A stretch of 64,000 bases of DNA from Marinomonas sp. MED121 (GCF_000153025.1 NZ_CH672429.1:1043079-1107078), one strand, 5' to 3'. Positions 36,827-46,831 are shown, counted from the first letter of the stretch. Made by a program: numbers and translations. Notes: a model not told the origin generated them from the sequence alone.

Positions 36827-39800
36827 CTAATGAGTTTCATTGTTTTGAGATTTATCTCGCCAACGGGTTAACTGGGTCTTAAAGTTGGTGATATTCGCCT
36901 TATACTGAGTACGCTCATGATCGAGCCAATGCAGCAGGTAAAAGTCTCTAAGCTGACCAATGTATAAATGGAAATATTCGTTAATGTATTCTTCTCTGAG
37001 AATACGATAAGGAAGGTGACCAATAAGAAGATTACGATCATTATATTGACGGGCAAAAATAAGGGCTTTCTGACCCGCCTCATAATCTTCAGCATAACCT
37101 TTTAGATCTGTATTAAGGTCAGCTGGCTTCTTATGGGTTTTAGGTGAGTTTAGCGTGATCGCTGTAATCAGCTTTTTAAGCTCTGCTAACATATTCATAA
37201 GGTTATGAACCTGCGCTTTATCTACCCCATATGCGTTTAGTGTATCTGCTGAGTTTTTATCATCATAAAGGTTAGTTTTAGCTTGTTTGATTGCCTCATC
37301 TATCGCGTTCCCTAAACTCACCACGGCATTTTGCAAGTCACGGATGTGACCCTTTTTATCAGCGGTATCTAGCAGGCTGCGAATAAAGTGCATTTGAATA
37401 TATAAGTTAATTAAATGCTCTCGACAGTCTTCAATTTCTTTAACTATGTCTTTTGCACCATTAATGATTTTAGTTAGCTTAATACATTCTCCTCTCTGTT
37501 GATTTGCTTTACTCAAGCGACTTAGCTTGGTTTCGTCTTCTCTCAAACTTTGGCGCAAGCCGACTAGTTCTTGCATAAGTTTGGCGTTCATATGCTCTAA
37601 AAAAGAATAGGCTTCATCTGCTGTATGACACAGGGTATTAATTTCTAACCTATCGTTAACACGTTTACTAACCAGTTGTTTCTCTAAGTCAGCATTTTTT
37701 TGGTCAAAGGCAATGCATTTCTTCTCTTCATCTTGATCAACAAAATTCACTTGAATAACATGATCGCCAAAGCGCTTATCCTCGCAAGTGAAGTAGTCTT
37801 TACTAAATACAAAGCTTTTATCTTTAAAGAGCTGAGGCAATTCTGCCCACTGTTGCTTGCTACATTTCAGATAAAGCTGGACGACAGGGAAGTAGTAATT
37901 AAAAGCTAAATCTTTGGCATCTTTTAAATGCATTCGCCCGACAAGGTCTAATTGGCTGCCAATAATGCCGCAGAAATAACACACCGCATCCTCCTGCTTT
38001 TCTTTGACAGAAGAGTCAAACTCATCAGAAAAGACCAGACCTTGATTAAAGGAATCAAAAGGAAGTCCATCGGATAAAGAGCCAATATCCTCGATAATTC
38101 CCAGCCCCCAGACTTGTGTCGTTATTATCTTTTTATGGGAATCTATCTCTTTTTGGCTCTTTTGTGGCTTTGACTTTTCGTCCCAGCAATTCACCTTGGT
38201 ATTACAGCTCCCTTCAAGGGCCAGCCTAAAGTGGTTAATTTGCTCTATTTGTTTCATATTGAGCTTAAACTTTTCCCCAAAAGCTTGATTGCTCTTATTC
38301 ACAATAAAGAGATGTTTTAGCAGCTCCTCATAATTTTCAATCGCTTGTGCTGACGCTTTTTTCGCTGCGATAAGTGCTTCTTTTGGTTTGTCTTTAAATT
38401 TTGACTCGTCCACGGAGAAGGCTTTTAGCAGAATATTTTTAGCGCTGTTTTTAGCATCCTTACCGTCTTTTTCCACATTGAAATTGATGAGCATGTTTTC
38501 AATTTCTTTTTGATAAGTTGGAGGATTCTTTTTAGTATTCGGTAAAAATTTGGTGAGCAATTCCGTCTTTAATGTTGGACTCAACTTATCCCATTGATAG
38601 TCATTGATTAAAATGGAGCCGAGCTGCTTATAAAAAGACTGAATAGCAGGCTTATGTTGATAAGCATCATAATTCGCCTTTAACTCACCAATAAACTTAA
38701 ACAAGTTAGCGTTCAAGGGACTATTTGAATCTTTTTCAGAAGACTCTTGAATCGCACTCAAAGCAGGCCAGGCTCTTTCTAGACGCTTGTAAAATTTATG
38801 GGCTGAGTTACTGCTATAAGTCAGCACCTCGTGCAACATCATCACGTTTTCTTGCAGCTGATATGCCCAACCTGGAATACGAATCGCACGCATTTCATCA
38901 ATATCTTTCTGCTTTTTAGCCGATATATAAGAACGCATATAAGTATTGGTGTTGTTTAAACCACGCAGATCATCTTTAAACCGACGCCAATAGTTAATGG
39001 TTTCTTCACTTTCACGGCGAGGAATAGAGATATCGATTACCTCTCCCCTAAACTTGGCTCTATCAACCCCGACATCATCACGAATTTTGACACCATTGTA
39101 GTCAACACCTGGCGCGCTATAACGGACAATCAGGCGATAAAGTAAAAACTTCCCTATCGTACAGTTCATCCAAACGGAGCTGTCTTTTTTGATTTTTTTA
39201 CCGTTTTTATCTTTTAAAACAATGACGGATGGCGGGAAAAAGTTATTCGCTTCACGGAATTTTTCTTTCATGAAGTTAATATCTAAGTTTAAATTTTGAG
39301 CAAATACGGTGCGGGTATTATCAAATGCATTGAGGGGGTGTAGGTATTCTTGAGCTAGGCATAGCAGCACATTACTTTGCATTTTTTTAGCATGAAGCAA
39401 GGTCGCTTCTGGCCCACTAAAGCCAATTTCCTTCTCTATTTTTTCGCCAAAAGGGACACGCTGCATGTGATCTGCTAGATAACCACCGGCGGGGACCTCT
39501 TCAGGATAATCGACAAAAAAGAGGTCTCTTACCGAAGGTAAATACTCGTCACGAATATAGCAGTGAATCTGATTAAAGATTTCATACCACCAAGCTCTGG
39601 GAATATAAGGGTTAATGATGATTTGATTATCAAAGTCACTCCAGCCTATTTCCTCAGCGTGTTCTTCTTTGGAATTCGCTTTTACATCATTGAGTTTTTT
39701 CAGTTTTAACGAAGACTTACCCTTGATATAAACTTGCACAAGATCTGAGCCAAAACGGTCCTCAATTTCTTTTGCCATTCTGCCTGTATGTCTGAGTATA

Positions 39801-39892
39801 AACTCTCGCGCTTGGCGATTATTATTAATCGCTTCGGTTAAAACATCATCCACACCTCGTTGGAATTCTGTTCTAGCTTGTTTCTTAGCCAT
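36827..39892 (-). CDS. Giant nucleotidyltransferase-fold protein, paralogue without OTU domain
   Basis: A 1021-aa protein homologous along its length to the first roughly 1000 residues of its neighbour: shared TEFQRGVDDVLTEAI start, VYIKGKSSLK (GKSS 58-61), GWSDFDNQIIINP (D86, D88), FRGEVIDISIPRR (D287), YQLQENVMMLHEVL and LLHWLDHERTQYK near the end. It lacks the KDEVTTSK insert and the C-terminal OTU-like region, and has a coiled-coil-like stretch (about 770-860). In the loop the GG of the neighbour is GK, but the three acidic positions are kept. AAAGGT precedes the ATG. A terminator upstream (40077) separates it from the 404-aa gene, so it probably has its own promoter in 39893-40076. Confidence 0.68.
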   Translation of the reverse strand: MAKKQARTEFQRGVDDVLTEAINNNRQAREFILRHTGRMAKEIEDRFGSDLVQVYIKGKSSLKLKKLNDVKANSKEEHAEEIGWSDFDNQIIINPYIPRAWWYEIFNQIHCYIRDEYLPSVRDLFFVDYPEEVPAGGYLADHMQRVPFGEKIEKEIGFSGPEATLLHAKKMQSNVLLCLAQEYLHPLNAFDNTRTVFAQNLNLDINFMKEKFREANNFFPPSVIVLKDKNGKKIKKDSSVWMNCTIGKFLLYRLIVRYSAPGVDYNGVKIRDDVGVDRAKFRGEVIDISIPRRESEETINYWRRFKDDLRGLNNTNTYMRSYISAKKQKDIDEMRAIRIPGWAYQLQENVMMLHEVLTYSSNSAHKFYKRLERAWPALSAIQESSEKDSNSPLNANLFKFIGELKANYDAYQHKPAIQSFYKQLGSILINDYQWDKLSPTLKTELLTKFLPNTKKNPPTYQKEIENMLINFNVEKDGKDAKNSAKNILLKAFSVDESKFKDKPKEALIAAKKASAQAIENYEELLKHLFIVNKSNQAFGEKFKLNMKQIEQINHFRLALEGSCNTKVNCWDEKSKPQKSQKEIDSHKKIITTQVWGLGIIEDIGSLSDGLPFDSFNQGLVFSDEFDSSVKEKQEDAVCYFCGIIGSQLDLVGRMHLKDAKDLAFNYYFPVVQLYLKCSKQQWAELPQLFKDKSFVFSKDYFTCEDKRFGDHVIQVNFVDQDEEKKCIAFDQKNADLEKQLVSKRVNDRLEINTLCHTADEAYSFLEHMNAKLMQELVGLRQSLREDETKLSRLSKANQQRGECIKLTKIINGAKDIVKEIEDCREHLINLYIQMHFIRSLLDTADKKGHIRDLQNAVVSLGNAIDEAIKQAKTNLYDDKNSADTLNAYGVDKAQVHNLMNMLAELKKLITAITLNSPKTHKKPADLNTDLKGYAEDYEAGQKALIFARQYNDRNLLIGHLPYRILREEYINEYFHLYIGQLRDFYLLHWLDHERTQYKANITNFKTQLTRWRDKSQNNETH

Positions 39893-40076
39893 AATCTTTA
39901 CCTTTGTTAAATCACAGAAAAGTCCCTGTGATTGGGTGGAGTGATACGTCCTACAAGGTAAAAATACGGCTCATTCAAGCTCAAATTTTCAGATTGAAAA
40001 ACGTAACTTTCTCGCAAAGGTTATGAAGATAGGGATAAATCAACTAGGGAAAATGCATGATAGTGAGCGACACAGG

Positions 40077-40100
40077 AAAAAGCCCAGTGAAGGGCTTTTA
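40077..40100 (-). terminator. Terminator after the 404-aa gene
   Basis: Stem AAAAGCCC / GGGCTTTT with a seven-base loop, 30 bp past the stop at 40131. On the minus strand it ends in TTTTT. Confidence 0.75.
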
Positions 40101-40130
40101 GAGCTTGTTAATCCTTTAAGCCTTATAGCC

Positions 40131-41345
40131 TTAAAGAACATCGAGCACGGTTTCTAACCAATCTTCTTCATCAGCCTCAGATAAAGCCTCATCAATAATC
40201 CCATCTAGGAAATCTGGCGTCATAATATAATTATCTATACCTCTTGCCGCATTAAACTGTGGCATCGATTTAAGATCATTACCTTGTATTTCTAACCCAT
40301 CTTCAATATAAAGTTTTGCTTCAGCTTGTAATGCACGGTATGCAGTTAAATTAGATTCATGACTAATTGGTTTTAAACTATCACCTGAAGTGATTGCACT
40401 TTTAGCAGTCGAAGAAAGCTTTATACCTTTTAATGCAGGCCTAGGTTTTCCTTCAACGAGTTTTAAAAAATTATAAGGCGAACTAAAAAGTGGCATATTA
40501 ACAAAATAGGCAGCAATCACAGGAATATCTATCATTGATTGTTTAAACCAGGCTTCAAAACTTTTATTTGTTAAACGCATCATTTTATATTTTCTGCATT
40601 CAGTGACAAAAGTTCTAAAGCGTGATCTAGCCATTTCACGCTGAATAATACTTTTAAAAAATGAAAACATTTCAATCACAGCAGTAGCAAAACTTGTGAA
40701 CAGGCTGGAAGCCCCTGACGTTAAAATAGTCGCCGTTAATGACGCGGCAGAGCACAAACTCGTTGCGGCACTTTTTACACTGGCTTCCCCCACTTTTCCG
40801 CGTAAAATTTCGATCACGTCGCCAGCCAGAGGAAAAGCAGATAAAGACTTTAATGAACGGGTTCTTACATATAAAAAAGCTTGTTGAACACAGGTTTTAA
40901 TTTGCTTAAATATGCTCACAGCATCACCCACTAAGGGGATCACCTTACCCAAAACACGGCTTACAACCTGAGGAATCAGCTGTATTATTTGCTGTAAAAT
41001 TTTATCGACTAAAGACGGCTCTATTATTTTTGGTGGCGCGTCTTTTGGAATACTTAGCGATCTCATCGGCGCCATATAATCTTGAATTTCTTGTTTGAGT
41101 TTTGCAATTATCCAACTTTGAATATCGCTCTCACCTGCCCTACCTTTTTTTAAATCATGCCCTCTATCATAAACATCCGATATTTTGTCTACACCCTCTT
41201 TTCCCAAAGGCGCAAGTTCATCGCGTACAAGTTGTGCTGGCGTTTTACTATCACAGACTAAACTTGCATTTGAAAAAATGGTTAATATCTCTGCATTAAG
41301 AGGCGTTAATGTTTTTTTAGCAATAAAGGAATCATAGGTTGGCAT
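40131..41345 (-). CDS. Hypothetical protein with membrane-active helical segments
   Basis: A 404-aa protein without signal peptide. Two long hydrophobic or amphipathic stretches are visible: residues 112-147 (LVDKILQQIIQLIPQVVSRV and onward) and 190-230 (Ala/Ser/Thr-rich, TATILTSGASSLFTSFATAV). The N-terminal part is soluble and charged, and the C-terminus is strongly acidic (EALSEADEEDWLETVLDVL). I recognise no family; a pore-forming or membrane-inserting role is only a guess from composition. It precedes the two giant NTase genes on the same strand. GAGAAG precedes the ATG. Confidence 0.55.
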   Translation of the reverse strand: MPTYDSFIAKKTLTPLNAEILTIFSNASLVCDSKTPAQLVRDELAPLGKEGVDKISDVYDRGHDLKKGRAGESDIQSWIIAKLKQEIQDYMAPMRSLSIPKDAPPKIIEPSLVDKILQQIIQLIPQVVSRVLGKVIPLVGDAVSIFKQIKTCVQQAFLYVRTRSLKSLSAFPLAGDVIEILRGKVGEASVKSAATSLCSAASLTATILTSGASSLFTSFATAVIEMFSFFKSIIQREMARSRFRTFVTECRKYKMMRLTNKSFEAWFKQSMIDIPVIAAYFVNMPLFSSPYNFLKLVEGKPRPALKGIKLSSTAKSAITSGDSLKPISHESNLTAYRALQAEAKLYIEDGLEIQGNDLKSMPQFNAARGIDNYIMTPDFLDGIIDEALSEADEEDWLETVLDVL

Positions 41346-41654
41346 AATACTTCTCGTTAAAATGATAAATTCTTGTTTAATAACTTTGACAAGAATCTAA
41401 TCATTCGAATAATTATTCAAACTAAAAACCTAATATTCATAATATCTTCACACTAAGGTTACCATTAAGTTAATATTAAGATAAAAGTTAATCTATATGA
41501 ATTTAATATTATTCAAATTTGATATTTTGATTAATTATTAAATTAAACGAAATATAGGTAATGGATAATAAATACATTTAAAAACTTAATGACAATATAT
41601 TAACGAAAGGTTGTTAATGAAAGGCTATTAATAAAAAACTTTGATTAAAAAAAG
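41346..41654. other. Very AT-rich intergenic region
   Basis: About 310 bp of strongly AT-rich DNA with no gene. It must contain the promoter of the 404-aa minus-strand gene. Such composition is compatible with H-NS-type silencing of acquired genes, which is inference. Confidence 0.4.
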
Positions 41655-41690
41655 GCAAAAAAAATAGGTAGAAATATCTATTCCTACCTA
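41655..41690 (-). terminator. Terminator after riboflavin synthase
   Basis: Stem AGGTAG / CTACCT with a twelve-base loop, followed on the minus strand by an uninterrupted run of eight T. It is about 40 bp past the riboflavin synthase stop. Confidence 0.75.
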
Positions 41691-41725
41691 CTTCTCTCAT
41701 TACTTATCTGGCTATTTAACAAAAA

Positions 41726-42373
41726 TTATTTAAGACCTTTTTGCTGCAAAATACGTTCAACCGTATCGACTGTTGCTTGAGTATGGCTATCTATTTCCAA
41801 GTTAACCCTGTCTCCTACCTTTAGTAATCCAAAGGTTGTCAGACGTAAAGTTTCAGGAATCAAAGAGATTTCAATCCAGTCTTCACCGATATCACAAATC
41901 GTCAGACTCGACCCATTTAAGCCCACATAACCTTTATCAAAAAGGTATCTCATGGCATCAACATCACTACTATCATGGCTTAAACCAGTCTGTTTTTTTA
42001 CCACAAAGCGAATGCGATAACTGTCTTCTTGGGTACGTACTTGCAGCACTTCAATGGCACACATGATATGACCCGACATGACATGCCCACCCACTTCATC
42101 GCCCATCTTCGCGGCACGTTCAAAATTCACCTTATCTAAAGCTTGAATAGCCCCTAAATTGGTTAACGCCAAAGTGGTATCGATAACATCAAAACTTACC
42201 TTGTCCTGATCAACTTCAGCCACAGTCAAACAGACACCATTGATAGCAACACTTGCCCCTAACTGCTGTTTATCCATAGAATTTTTAGGGAACTGCACCA
42301 CCAAACGCTTGTTTGTCCCCATTTCTTGACACTGCTCAACCAGAGCCATACCCTGAACAATACCCGTAAACAT
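41726..42373 (-). CDS. ribE: Riboflavin synthase alpha subunit
   Basis: Dismutates two 6,7-dimethyl-8-ribityllumazine molecules to riboflavin. The 215-aa protein has the duplicated lumazine-binding barrel: MFTGIVQGMALVEQ start, ASVAINGVCLTVAEV and GGHVMSGHIM in the first half, YVGLNGSSLTICDI in the second. The conserved N-terminal MFTGI supports the start. It stands alone, apart from other rib genes. I see no FMN riboswitch in 42374-42605. Confidence 0.94.
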   Translation of the reverse strand: MFTGIVQGMALVEQCQEMGTNKRLVVQFPKNSMDKQQLGASVAINGVCLTVAEVDQDKVSFDVIDTTLALTNLGAIQALDKVNFERAAKMGDEVGGHVMSGHIMCAIEVLQVRTQEDSYRIRFVVKKQTGLSHDSSDVDAMRYLFDKGYVGLNGSSLTICDIGEDWIEISLIPETLRLTTFGLLKVGDRVNLEIDSHTQATVDTVERILQQKGLK

Positions 42374-42620
42374 TAATTCACCTGCTTAGTAAAAATTTAT
42401 AATCATTTCAAAGTCATAAGGGCTTAAAAATGATGAAAAAACATACAATTTAATGATAATTTTCTTCTTAGATTCAACACTGAAGAAGATTTGAACATAT
42501 CCGTCTAAAGGCCCGTAGTTATTGGGATTGAAATAGTTATCACAAAGACACTAATAGGGTTATCCACAGCTTGCGGGGATAACGGAATCTACTCACACTA
42601 AACTTTTGTTATATAAAAAT

Positions 42621-43532
42621 ATGATAAATCGAATTTTACCACTTAAAAGATTGCTGACTTTTTTACTGCTTTTTAATGCATCTTATAGCTATTCAATAGC
42701 AAATCAAGCAGTTGTCGCCCCTTTCATGTGGCAAATTAAAACAGAGAAAGCCAACCTCTATTTAGTTGGCTCCATTCATGCTCTCAATGAAACCTTTTAC
42801 CCTCTTGCTCCAGCCTACCTTGACGCTTTTGATTCAGTGAACAAGCTTGTGGTCGAGCTAAACATCCTGGCCTTGAACCCCATTGACGCTCAAAAACACA
42901 TTGCGGCACTCACTTGGCTCGATGAAGACGAGACCCTAGCGAATCTTTTTAATGATAAGGAAATAAGCCAATTACAACCTTTTGCAGAGCGCAAAGGGAT
43001 GGATATGCAAACCTTCCTAAGGCTAAGACCTTGGCTCATCTTAGAAATGATAAGCAGTTATCAATTTGCCCAGACGGATTTTCAAACCGCATTAGGGGTC
43101 GATCAATTTTTTATTAAACGAGCACAGCAAAAGGCAAAAACCGTTTTAGAGCTAGAAACACTAGAAGAGCAAATTAACGCGATCAATGGCGCTAGCTTAT
43201 CGGCTCAAACTGCCGCGATTTCCCTCGCCCTCTCACAATTAGATCAAGGCCAAGAACAACTCACACAAATGGCGACCTTATGGCAAAGCGCTGACGCGAA
43301 AGGCTTGGATGAATACAGTCAAAAAGACCTGATAGAACAGCCTAATATAGCCCCTTTAATGTCACAGCTTTTGTATAAAAGAAACCAGGTTATGGCAAGC
43401 AGAATTCAAACCTACCTAGAAACAGGGGGCAGTTATTTTGTGGTCGTCGGTGCATTGCATTTATCTGGCTCGCAAAGCGTGCAAAGTCACCTTAAGAAAG
43501 TGGGCTATGAGATGGTAAAAGTCTTACCATAA
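42621..43532 (+). CDS. TraB/GumN family protein
   Basis: From the ATG at 42621 the protein has 303 aa and a signal peptide (LLTFLLLFNASYSYSIA). The mature part shows LYLVGSIHALNETFYPL (GxxH motif), LGVDQFFIKRAQQ, LELETLEEQINAI and a C-terminal FVVVGALHLSG (second GxxH), the paired motifs of the TraB/GumN (Tiki-like) putative metalloproteases. The frame is also open from TTG 42606. The substrate is unknown. Confidence 0.85.
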   Translation: MINRILPLKRLLTFLLLFNASYSYSIANQAVVAPFMWQIKTEKANLYLVGSIHALNETFYPLAPAYLDAFDSVNKLVVELNILALNPIDAQKHIAALTWLDEDETLANLFNDKEISQLQPFAERKGMDMQTFLRLRPWLILEMISSYQFAQTDFQTALGVDQFFIKRAQQKAKTVLELETLEEQINAINGASLSAQTAAISLALSQLDQGQEQLTQMATLWQSADAKGLDEYSQKDLIEQPNIAPLMSQLLYKRNQVMASRIQTYLETGGSYFVVVGALHLSGSQSVQSHLKKVGYEMVKVLP

Positions 43533-43576
43533 AGACACTAAAACCCTTGTCACAAGCCTTAAATTAAAACCACAAA

Positions 43577-43600
43577 AAACGGCAACCTAGGTTGCCGCTT
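43577..43600. terminator. Terminator between the TraB-like gene and glgC
   Basis: Perfect stem CGGCAACC / GGTTGCCG with a two-base loop, A-run on the left; it can serve both convergent genes. Confidence 0.75.
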
Positions 43601-43643
43601 ATGGTTTTACTGATGCTTTAACTTACAGTTTACTGATGGGCCG

Positions 43644-44903
43644 TTAAGCTGTTTCAGCTAGCTTTTCAATCATGGCTTGAGTCACCAGAGTAATGCCATC
43701 TTCATTACGATAAAAACGACGGCTGTCATCTTCTGCATTTTCACCAATAATGGTGCCCTCAGGCAGCTTACACTCAGAATCAAGCACCACCTTAGTCAAA
43801 CGACAATGGCGACCAATATCACAGTTAGGTAAGACCACAGAACGATTCACCGTCGAATAAGAGTTCACCCTCACATTATTAAATAAAATGCATTTATCAA
43901 CTGTCGCACCTGAAACAATACAACCCGCTGATACGACTGAGTTAAGGGCCGTACCGATTCGTTCTTCATAATTATAATTAAACTTGGCTGCCGGTCTTTG
44001 ATAATGTGCCGTACGAATCGGCCAAGAATCATCATATAAATCCAGTTCAGGCACTAGCTTAGTCAGGTCCATATTGGATTCCCAATACGCCGTTAAGGTA
44101 CCCACATCTCGCCAATAAGCACTGTCTGGATAACTCTCATTAGGAATACTGCTATGGCTAAAGTGATGGGCTTTTATCTTGCAAGAATCAATAAAAAGTG
44201 GAATCAAATCCTTACCAAAATCATGGCTAGAATTGCTGTCATTTGCATCCAGCTCTAGCTTCTCAATCATGAACTTGGTATTAAAAATATAGATGCCCAT
44301 ACTTGCCAAAGACACATCAGGCTTACCAGGCATAGTCGGAGGATTCGACGGTTTCTCAGCAAACTCGATAATATTATCCTCATCATCGATATGCATAATC
44401 CCAAATTGATCGGCTTCTGCCACTGGCACTTCAATACAAGCAACTGACACATCTGCTTTAGAGTCAATGTGTTCTTGCAGCATCTTGCTGTAATCTTGTT
44501 TATAAACATGATCACCTGCCAGAATCAGGACATATTCACTGTCTAGCTCTTTAATCATTTTAAGGTTTTGAAATACTGCATCGGCAGTACCGCGATACCA
44601 GTCTTCACCGGTTTGTTGCTGGGCCGGCCAAAGCTCAATAAATTCATTAAAATCAGATCGAAGAAAGTTCCAGCCACGTTGTACATGCTGGTTAAGCGTA
44701 TGGGATCGGTACTGAGTTAGCACCGCCATTTTTCGAATGCCGGAATTAATGCAATTTGAGAGTGGAAAGTCGATAATTTTGTATTTACCTGCAATTGGCA
44801 CTGCAGGCTTGGAGCGATAATCGGTTAAATCTTTTAATCTTGAGCCTCTTCCCCCTGCCAGAACAAGAGCTAAGGTTTTCATTCGCGCGGTATTTAAATC
44901 CAT
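43644..44903 (-). CDS. glgC: Glucose-1-phosphate adenylyltransferase
   Basis: Makes ADP-glucose, the committed step of glycogen synthesis. The 419-aa protein shows LALVLAGGRGSRLKDLT (N-terminal nucleotide-binding loop), SKPAVPIAGKYKIIDF, WYRGTADAVFQN, the VLILAGDHVYKQDY motif, and a C-terminal left-handed beta-helix (VVLPNCDIGRHCRL). It is divergent from glgA across about 490 bp. Confidence 0.95.
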   Translation of the reverse strand: MDLNTARMKTLALVLAGGRGSRLKDLTDYRSKPAVPIAGKYKIIDFPLSNCINSGIRKMAVLTQYRSHTLNQHVQRGWNFLRSDFNEFIELWPAQQQTGEDWYRGTADAVFQNLKMIKELDSEYVLILAGDHVYKQDYSKMLQEHIDSKADVSVACIEVPVAEADQFGIMHIDDEDNIIEFAEKPSNPPTMPGKPDVSLASMGIYIFNTKFMIEKLELDANDSNSSHDFGKDLIPLFIDSCKIKAHHFSHSSIPNESYPDSAYWRDVGTLTAYWESNMDLTKLVPELDLYDDSWPIRTAHYQRPAAKFNYNYEERIGTALNSVVSAGCIVSGATVDKCILFNNVRVNSYSTVNRSVVLPNCDIGRHCRLTKVVLDSECKLPEGTIIGENAEDDSRRFYRNEDGITLVTQAMIEKLAETA

Positions 44904-45394
44904 ATTCCACCCTTTATTATTTAACTTTGTCTATTCGCTTTCGATCAAGGTGATCAAGTAATGCAGTATTCCTTCAGTCGGGTATCTTTCTATCAAAACA
45001 CAATAATTTATATTAAGGAACCTGAGATTAAGTCACCTCTTCTCAGTCTTATCAGAAAAATTGTCACACAAGGCGTCACTTTGACGTAATGTCGGCACCT
45101 TTCGAGAAGGGACAACGTAGAGTGACATTTTTTCTCAAATACCAAATAGGTATTATACAAAGACCCGCAGGGCGTGGTCTAAAAGCGCTACCTTTACGTT
45201 GAGGACCTTATCAATAGAATAACTATTAAGTTGCGCCCCTCGCCATAAATCTAGATGCTTTTATCCACACGCTGAGGCGGGTGGACTTATTCGTAGGTTC
45301 CTTAACCCAATGTTTTAATTGTGTATTAACTTAATCCACTAAATATCGTATTTTATATAAAGACTCTCAATTCGACTGACCTCATAAGGTTCCT
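44904..45394. promoter_or_regulatory. Divergent glgC-glgA intergenic region
   Basis: No gene is visible. It must hold promoters for both glg genes. Near 45016-45040 the sequence TAAGGAACCTGAGATTAAGT (continuing CACCTC) recurs with one change near 56658. An AGACC / GGTCT hairpin follows a TATTATAC element at 45151-45180. Confidence 0.45.
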
Positions 45395-46831
45395 ATGATA
45401 AAAGTACTCTTCGCCGCTTCTGAAATTCACCCGCTAATTAAAACAGGTGGCCTTGCTGATGTAGCAGGCGCTCTCCCTATTTCATTGCGACAAGCAGGAC
45501 AAGATGTTCGTCTTATCATGCCTGCTTACCAAGGAATCCTTGAAAAACTTGCGCCCGTGCAGCGAACCATTAACTTAGGTAACCCCTTTGGATGTGGCGA
45601 CATTCTGTTATTGGAAACCCTTATTCCCGCGTCTGACATCCCTATTTGGCTGGTTCAATGCCAAGGCTTATTTGAACGTGGCGGCAGCCCTTATCTAGAT
45701 CAATACAGCAAAGACTATGCCGATAACCATATCCGCTTTGCGGTTTTCTCTTGGGCTACGGCTTTACTTGCCAGCCAAGGTAATTTGTTCGGTTGGCAAG
45801 CCGATATTCTTCATCTCAATGACTGGCAAACAGGGTTAGCTGCGGCCTATTTAAAAAGCTGGAAAATGGAGCACATTCCCATTGTCAGCACAGTCCATAA
45901 TCTAAGATATAACGGCAGTTTCCCTCTTTCTCTTTATTCTGGTGTCCGCCTTTCCAATGAATTACTTGATTTACATGGCATGGAATTTTATGGGCAATTT
46001 TCCACCTTAAAAGCAGCACTGGTCTACAGCGATGCCATCACCACAGTCAGTCCCACCTATGCCAAAGAGATACTCACCCCCGAATACGGCGATGGTCTTG
46101 ATGGTACGTTAAGAGCCCATCAAGATAAATTACACGGTATTCTAAATGGCGTGGATTATGACGAGTGGTCGCCTGAAATTGATAACAATATTGCACAAAA
46201 ATATGACATTAATAATCTCGATCTGAAAGATGAAAACAAAAAAGATTTACTCATTGAGAACGGTCTCTCACCTGACCTGAGCAAGCCAGTTTTTGGGGTT
46301 GTTAGCCGATTAACCGAGCAAAAAGGCCTAGATCTAGTATTAGATGCCATGCCAGATGTGCTCAATCATGGTGCGCGACTTATTCTCCTAGGCTCAGGTG
46401 ACCCCAGTTTGGAGCAGGCATTTTTACAGCTAGCAAACGACTATCCAGACCAAGTTTCTGTGCGAATCGGTTATGACGAAGCCTATTCACATAAGATCCA
46501 AGCTGGAGTTGATAGCCTGTTAATACCGTCACGCTTTGAACCCTGCGGACTGACCCAGCTTTACGCGCTAAAATACGGTACCTTGCCTTTGGTGAGAAAA
46601 ACCGGAGGTCTGGCTGATACCGTGTTTGAATCAGGTGACGCGGCTAATGGCTTTGTTTTCGAACAAGCCAATACCAGCAGTTTGAAAGACACCTTATTTA
46701 GAGCGATGGATTGCTTCAATCACTCACAAGCTTGGCGCCAACGACAGCTAAATGGAATGAGATATGACTTTAGCTGGCAACAGACGACAGCAACTTGGCT
46801 CAACCTCTACCAGTCACTGTTAAAGGCTTAA
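45395..46831 (+). CDS. glgA: Glycogen synthase
   Basis: Elongates alpha-1,4-glucan from ADP-glucose (GT5 family). The 478-aa protein has the ADP-glucose motif KTGGLADVAGALP at residues 18-30, HLNDWQTGLAAAYLK, VVSRLTEQKGLDLV, and the C-terminal LIPSRFEPCGLTQLYALKYG and RKTGGLADTV motifs with the catalytic glutamate. Start ATG at 45395 with AAGGTTCC upstream. A terminator follows at 46876. Confidence 0.95.
   Translation: MIKVLFAASEIHPLIKTGGLADVAGALPISLRQAGQDVRLIMPAYQGILEKLAPVQRTINLGNPFGCGDILLLETLIPASDIPIWLVQCQGLFERGGSPYLDQYSKDYADNHIRFAVFSWATALLASQGNLFGWQADILHLNDWQTGLAAAYLKSWKMEHIPIVSTVHNLRYNGSFPLSLYSGVRLSNELLDLHGMEFYGQFSTLKAALVYSDAITTVSPTYAKEILTPEYGDGLDGTLRAHQDKLHGILNGVDYDEWSPEIDNNIAQKYDINNLDLKDENKKDLLIENGLSPDLSKPVFGVVSRLTEQKGLDLVLDAMPDVLNHGARLILLGSGDPSLEQAFLQLANDYPDQVSVRIGYDEAYSHKIQAGVDSLLIPSRFEPCGLTQLYALKYGTLPLVRKTGGLADTVFESGDAANGFVFEQANTSSLKDTLFRAMDCFNHSQAWRQRQLNGMRYDFSWQQTTATWLNLYQSLLKA

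Noticed and set aside
33190-39892. CBASS CD-NTase as identity of the giants
   Set aside because: The proteins are far longer than typical CD-NTases and no effector with a CBASS-type sensor domain or Cap2/Cap3 gene was recognised nearby.
42374-42605. Possible FMN riboswitch before riboflavin synthase
   Set aside because: None of the conserved RFN stem motifs is visible, and the gene is preceded by AT-rich DNA.
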